DNA from: Alosa alosa
Lineage: Eukaryota > Chordata > Actinopteri > Clupeiformes > Clupeidae
Direction: 5' to 3'
Length of the DNA: 64,000 nt
Assembly: GCF_017589495.1 (NCBI RefSeq)
Contig: NC_063194.1
Span: forward strand, 5,650,344 to 5,714,343
Every line of letters begins with the position of its first letter. Positions within the stretch are counted from its first letter, which is position 1. Below, one piece after another: positions 58,546-64,000 of this stretch. The notes below the pieces were generated by a model that was not told the DNA's origin, made no database searches, and saw only the letters and a program-made list of their open reading frames with translations. Made by a program: the position numbers and the translations under genes.

Positions 58546-59113
58546 GTGGTTTTGAAATCTGTTTATTCCCGAGTGAGGAGAGGAGGTTTCTCGAAAGGGT
58601 GGAACAATGTGACGTGATCAAAATATGTATGTGTAAATATAAATAAATAATGCTATAACTTAACATGTGAACCCCACAGTGTCAGTCAGGATATTACTGT
58701 TGCCTTAAAAAGCTATACACTACAGGACAATACATGTTATAAATTAAAATATGGCATGAATAGGGTCTATAGTTATTGAGAGAATTGCTGGCTAGTATCT
58801 AAGTGTAATGAAAGGACTATAGGCTCTGCTATCAGTTCTAGATCAGGAAAAAGGTAAATATAAGGCACTAGACGATGGTGGACGCTTATCAGGCAAAGCA
58901 GAGTAGGATTATTGGCAGCAAGGAAAACCACATGTTACCCAAAGGATCAGACAAAAAGGATCCTAGTCTGATTCAGACAGCAGCGGACACTGGAACGTGC
59001 ATGGCCCAGATCTGTGCCGTATGCGTCCCAGAATCCTCTGCTCTCTGTGTGGTCATTCATAAATTAGTTTTGATTAATCTAGATTCATCTTATTTAGGTG
59101 AGCAGGAAGGGTT
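58546..59113 (-). other. myh11 3' UTR
   Basis: On the minus strand, from the stop at 59114 to AATAAA at 58562-58567. It is about 0.55 kb. It leaves under 100 bases between the two convergent poly(A) sites. Confidence 0.6.
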
Positions 59114-62100
59114 CTAGTCGTAGTCTTCAGTACCATTCATCTCTCCCCGGAGCTCCTCCTCCTCGTCCAGTGGGTCCATGATGGGGGAGGGGGAGCGTGG
59201 TGGACCCTCCTCCCCAGCCACGTCCGAATTCTCCATGACCCCCCTGCGGCTCCCCAGAAAACTGCTCCCCCCACCACTGATGCGCCGCGGGGAGCTGCTG
59301 AAGGAGGTCGCGGGGTCGTTGCCACGCCTACAGAAGCCACAGAGGACAGAAGCAGGGGGTTAAGTTAAGGCTCTCGGAGGGGGAGCGGGGAGTGTGGTTA
59401 CATGGACGGAGGTCTATTGAGTCACAAAGGAACAAATCAATTGCGCCTGCATTCCTGAGGGGGCTCAAGTGAGAGGATTAGTAGAAAACATCCCACGGAA
59501 GATGTGTGTTCAAGTCCTTATCTCATGTCAGCTACTACTCTACCGTGGCATTCATTATATTCAGTTACCACCAATAAAACAGTCAGAGAGCAAGGTGGTT
59601 GCAGACTTTAGGACCACAATACTCTATAGGCCTACAGGATACTAAAAAACCCTGAAACTTGTCATCAAACACAACTGATAGAGGAACAGGAAAAACTGGA
59701 AGGAAAAAAAACGCACAGTGCTGTGTTGTAAATCAAGCTTAGGTTACTCTGTCAGTGTGGAAGCAGCAAAGATTGATGACTTCCATAAATGTAGTGATTC
59801 ATCTGTTGACCCAGGGCAAACATTCAGCTCTGCGTCACAGACCCTTTACTAAGACACAGCTACATGGTTCAGTGAAAAACATGGGAAACCACTGGTGATT
59901 TGGAGAAGAGCGCTGAGTAAACTTAGCTGAGTGCTATCTTGCAAAAGCTTTTGTCAAGTAATGAGTTAGTGTTCAGATACAAGCAAGTACCCCAGGGGCT
60001 TCTCCATATTAGAACTACATAGCCGGCCTACAATCCCAAGCTAAAAATGTCTCATCTAAGACTGAGAAAGCTCAGTTGTTGAAAAACAAAGGTATGAAGA
60101 TCATCTATGAATAACAGAATAATGAAGAGCAAATGGCCTATGATATGAAAAGCAGGGTTGTCAAACCAGTGAAAGCAGAATAGTAACATGACAGTAAGAG
60201 TGAGTCCGGGTGGAAGTACAAAGCCTCAAAACGAGGGCACAGTTAGTCAGTGCAATGCAGTTAGGGTTAGGCTGTGTGAGTGGTGGACGCATGCACTACA
60301 TACATTCACAGATAGAGGTCACTCTCGCACCACCTTAGTTTGCTCTTGAGTGAGGAAACCTCCCGCGTGAGCGAGTCGTTGGCCTCGGTGGCCTCGTCCA
60401 GCTCGCGCTGCAGCTTGCGGCGGGCGGCGGTGGCACGCTGGGACTCCTCCTCCGTCTCCTCCACCTGCCGCTTCAGCTGCTTCACGCGAGTGTTGGCCTT
60501 CTCCGCCTGCGGGAGAACAGACGAGTTCAATACTCAGGTGAAATGTTAGTTTGATTGATGAAATTGATTAGATTGGTTGATTGATTGATTGATTGATTGA
60601 TTAGGTTGTGTCCGTCAGCGTATCCTGTAAAACGTGTTGAGTTGCCGTATGCATGAAAATGTGCTGTAGAAATACATTTGACTTGACTTGGGCTGCAGAG
60701 AACGGAGGGGATGGAGTGGGATGGAGGGGGGTGGAGGGGGGTGGAGGGGATGGAGGGGGTGGTTTTGACTGTGCAGTGTGCCATTCAGTGTTATTCTCTT
60801 CAGCAGAAAACAGAAAAGGGTTTCATTTATTTAAATCAGCTTCTTAAGTCAACATGACTAATATGCATGTATGTTTGTATGGTATGTAGGCTATATGGTA
60901 TGCCGAGAATAACATCAGCGATAAAACTGCCTGTGTTCAAATCTAGCAGGAACCGAGTCAAATCCCAGGTGCTTATTGCCTACTGTACATGTGTTTAAAC
61001 AGACGGATTACTGCAAAGTAGTATACGTTAATTAGCAGTACTGTGCGTCTCACGACCACATCACCTGGTCCTTATACTGCTCTGCCTGCTTGTGGTCGTC
61101 CTCCATCTGCAGAGTCATATCCTTCAGCTTCTTGTCCTTTTGACGCACAGCCTTGGCAAGGGCTTGTTTCTCCCTGACAGAAACAAACAGCATGAAACAT
61201 CAAGAAGGGTCTGAGGGCAACATGTTCAGCCACAATCGCAAGAGTCCGAAAACATGTGGTGTAAAGGTAAACTGTCACCAAACTGTTTGGTATTTGATCA
61301 TTAATAATTTGAGATCATCTTAAGAGACATCTCCCTTTGATATCATGGTCTTTTGGGCCCCCACTGAGAGGGCCAAAAAGACCATCAAGCTCTCCCTTTA
61401 GCTACTTTGGAATTGGCAATGGGCCCTATTATGTTTTTTATGTCCGGTGTTTTCTTTTCCTATAGTATGTTACATGGCTTTTTGTATATGAAAACGAGCA
61501 GCAAAGTTACAAATGCAACCCCTTACCCCACCTAACCTTTTCCCAAACAGGCCATTCTAGTCCATGTCACACCCCGCTACCTGGTCACACCTGTTCACAC
61601 CCCGCTACCTGGTCACACCTGGTCACACCCTGCCACCTGGTCACAACTGGTCACACCCTGCCACCTGGTCACACCTGGTCACACCCCCCCACCTGGTCAC
61701 ACCTGAGTGCCCCCTCACCTGCTCTCCAGGTCCAGCTGCTCCTCCAGCTGCTGGAGCTTGGCCTCCATGGTGGAGATGGTGCCCTTGAACTTTGACTTGA
61801 CCTGCGCCTCCATCTCCTGCAGCTTCCCCCGAAGGTCCTTGTTCTGCCTCTCCATCTGCACGCGCGTGCTCTCGTTGCGCTGGGAAATGGAGCGCTCGGA
61901 CTGGAGCTCGATGGTCAGCTGGTCCACCTGCGGCGTCACAGAGAAGAGAGGGACACGGACAATGAGGGCTTTTAAAGATGTATTTATTTTTGGTCTTTTC
62001 TTGCCTGTATTGACGGGACAGTGAAGAGTAGACTGGAAAGGAGTGAGAGAGTGATGGGGTGGGGGAGTCGAGAAATGACCTCAGGTCAGAAAAAAAACCC

Positions 62101-63866
62101 TCAAGTGGCTGTGGGTAAAATGGGTGGAATTAAACTCATGTCTCAACCGATCCGTACCCGTAGAATAGATTTGTAAGTGTAGGGTATATTTGTAATATTG
62201 ACAGTTACTTGTACAGATCATTTTTACAGTTACAAATAATTTCTACAGTTTCAAAACGTGATACACACGTACAAAACATTTGATTCTAATATTCTTCCAT
62301 ATGTCCCCTGATAGGTCCACACATGTGCTGTTGTACATCATGTGTATCACCTCGTAGCTGTACAGTTTGCCCCACCTGTTGGATGCTCCGTCTGAGCTTG
62401 TCGTTGACGCTCTCCAGGTTGCCCTGCTCCTCCTCCAGCTCCTCCTCCAGCTGGGCGATCTTCGCATCCAGGCGACGCTTATCTTCGCTGTTCATTGTCC
62501 TACAAACACAGGCTGGCGTCACACTCGGGAACAAAAACAGAGCAAACTCCACTCTTTAGTAGTAAGAGATGATCATAATAAGTCTTCTCTTCACTGTTGC
62601 TGATGACCTCTGTTGCCCGTTTCAGAGCGTGGATTTGTGACGTAAGATCGTCCTGCTACTCACTTTCCGGAGTTGCTGGCCAGCTCATCAGCCATCTCGT
62701 CTCTCTCGGTCTCTGCCTGCTTGCGAGCCCTCTCTGCAGCTGCTAGCTCCTACAGGCAGAGTAGGACAACATACAGGTCAGCTGGACCCTCACAACTGGC
62801 TTCATTTTTTCATGCCAACTCAGTGATGGTCACTGGCAGAAGCCTTGTAGTGCAAGTCATCACTGCTCATGAGCTTTATGTTATTTACTGCATCTCTGTT
62901 GTCGGGTATTTTGTATTGTATTGTTGGGTGTCCAGTTGGCTGTGTGATTGAACCTTTCCTAAATATTGGGATTATGATTTGGGTTTGTTATGATTTGGGT
63001 TTGTTATGATTTATGTATCTTCTTACTACCCATAAAAATAGATTTGAAAATGTGTTCCTATTGTCAGTGTAAGAGACTGTGTCTTCTCTGCCGATTACAG
63101 TGAAATCCAGTAAACCCAGGCGATATAAGCAATGCATCAATACCTCCTGCAGTTGCATGAAATCAGTTTCTATGGCCTTGGCCCTCCGCTCAGACTCCCT
63201 GTGATTGTTGAGCGCCTCCTTCTGGGCAGCACGGGCGTCGTCCAGCTCTCTCTGGATGTCTTTAATCTGGCCCTGTGGAAAGACAGCCATCCAGTGTTGC
63301 AGCAGTGTAACATGGTTAAGGGGATAGATCTCATCTATAGTCTGCAGTTTTTCTGGCACGGCGCTGTTCTAACTTCTACCTGCCATATTTTAAACCTTTA
63401 CATGCTATATTTTTAACCGCACATGAAGTTAACTTCATCCTTGTCCAAGATCTTCCTTGTCCACGAATGGTGGCCAGAAGACTCCAATTCAGAAGACTCA
63501 CTTGATACTGTATATTTATCTGAAAGAGTTTTACTTTTTAAATCTGAGCTTTCCATGCTATAGCTGACCGCAGAGACTCACCTGGACTTTACGCAGCTGT
63601 TTCAGGGCCTCCTCTCGCCCCCTGCAAGCGGTGTCAAACTGATCCTCCATGTCCTTGAAGTCTCCCTCCAGCTTCTTCTTGGCGGCGGCAAACAAGGATC
63701 TCTGCTTGCGCTCATCCTCCAGCTCTGCCTCAAGTTCACGCACCTGAAAAAATGCAAATATACCAGAAAATATGAAACATATGATCAGATTTATAGCACT
63801 CTGGCATGGAAGGACTCCTTCAGGCATTAATATAATAAACATTTAAGTAAACATTTAAAATAAGAG

Positions 63867-63901
<35 letters not shown>

Positions 63902-63936
63902 GAATTCACCAAGCGTTGGATTGTTCACCCACTAAT

Positions 63937-63971
<35 letters not shown>

Positions 63972-64000
63972 CGGTTAGTTTAACCCTACTGATGATGTGT
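59114..64000 (-). CDS. myh11: Myosin heavy chain, smooth-muscle type (MYH11), C-terminal rod and tail
   Basis: Eight coding exons on the minus strand: 63743-63582, 63272-63144, 62749-62664, 62499-62376, 61927-61719, 61173-61065, 60506-60334, 59327-59114. They join in phase to 401 residues plus stop; the gene continues past the right edge. The text is coiled-coil heptads with invariant class II rod motifs: ELEAELEDERKQRS, AAAKKKLEGD, DIQRELDDAR, ELAAAERARKQAE, KRRLDAKIAQLEEELEEEQG, RNESTRVQMERQNKDLRGKL, VKSKFKGTI, EQYKDQAEKANTRVKQLKRQ, RRKLQRELDEATEAND. The rod ends SLKSKLRRGND, as in MYH9/10/11. The next-door nde1, tail-to-tail, points to MYH11. Filament-forming rods of this myosin drive smooth muscle contraction. 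The non-helical tail is about 70 residues, longer than the human SM1 tail as I recall it. Confidence 0.9.
59328..60333. other. Last myh11 intron
   Basis: About 1 kb with no obvious exon. Mammals place the small alternative SM2 exon in this intron; I could not find a matching one. Read-through of the upstream exon would add only a short WCESDLYL tail. Confidence 0.5.
60572..60602. repeat. (TTGA)n simple repeat
   Basis: Seven or so GATT units in tandem in a myh11 intron. Confidence 0.9.
61566..61705. repeat. Minisatellite in myh11 intron
   Basis: A variable unit around ACCTGGTCACACC repeats about ten times, with CCCGCTACC and CCCTGCCACC variants. It stops about 14 bases before the exon boundary at 61719, which is the donor side on the minus strand. 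Confidence 0.9.
61983..62100 (-). mobile_element. Partial SINE copy in myh11 intron
   Basis: TTATTTTTGGTCTTTTCTTG with GACAGTGAAGAGTAGACTGG, GAGAGAGTGATGGGGTGGG and GAAATGACC matches the tail half of the 45195-45375 family. The tRNA-like head is lost. Confidence 0.6.

Noticed and set aside
59328..60333. SM2-type alternative exon of myh11
   Set aside because: No short exon with good splice sites and an SM2-like reading was found by eye on the minus strand.

Overview
This window is teleost fish nuclear DNA. The genes have short exons and GT-AG introns, the proteins match vertebrate families, and introns and intergenic DNA are full of fish-type LINE, SINE, hAT and small inverted-repeat elements plus GT/CA microsatellites. 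The exact lineage cannot be fixed by eye. I rebuilt the gene models by joining conserved protein segments across splice sites. In every complete model the exon phases agree and the total length divides by three.

Layout. At 1-263 (-) are the first two coding exons of rrn3, whose body lies outside the window. At 264-6200 is a dense repeat block with two LINE remnants, a long palindromic TTAA-flanked element inserted in one of them, and a TA-flanked element split by a second TTAA-flanked element. Next come tmem238 (6232-6768, -, single coding exon), mpv17l (8952-10595, -, 4 exons), pdxdc1 (12094-25616, +, 23 coding exons, 766 aa), gspt1/eRF3a (28058-43785, +, 14 exons, 574 aa), a Pirt-like two-pass membrane protein gene (46911-47297, +), nde1 (49488-56375, +, 8 coding exons, 346 aa), and the last eight coding exons of a smooth-muscle/non-muscle type myosin heavy chain, read as myh11 (59114 to beyond the right edge, -).

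Context. From memory, RRN3, PDXDC1, MPV17L, NDE1 and MYH11 all lie in human 16p13.11, with GSPT1 nearby in 16p13.13, so this is a conserved block. NDE1 and MYH11 are tail-to-tail here, as in mammals. The Pirt-like and tmem238 genes fit an ancient duplicate of the human 17p13 region, where NDEL1, MYH10, PIRT and TMEM238L lie. The genes are not an operon. They act in separate processes: Pol I initiation (rrn3), translation termination (gspt1), dynein regulation (nde1), contractility (myh11), mitochondrial/peroxisomal membrane (mpv17l), and membrane proteins of little-known role.

The points most worth a second look are these. (1) Pdxdc1 has a decarboxylase fold but lacks both the PLP-binding lysine and the PLP-binding aspartate. 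(2) An ~870-bp near-perfect palindrome family is present twice, with its 21-bp centre in opposite orientation. (3) Several unrelated inverted-repeat families share TTAA target sites and 5'-AG termini; one insertion is proved by an empty site elsewhere in the window. (4) GT microsatellites abut several 3' splice sites in nde1 and gspt1. I found no CRISPR array, prokaryotic operon or wholly new gene system.
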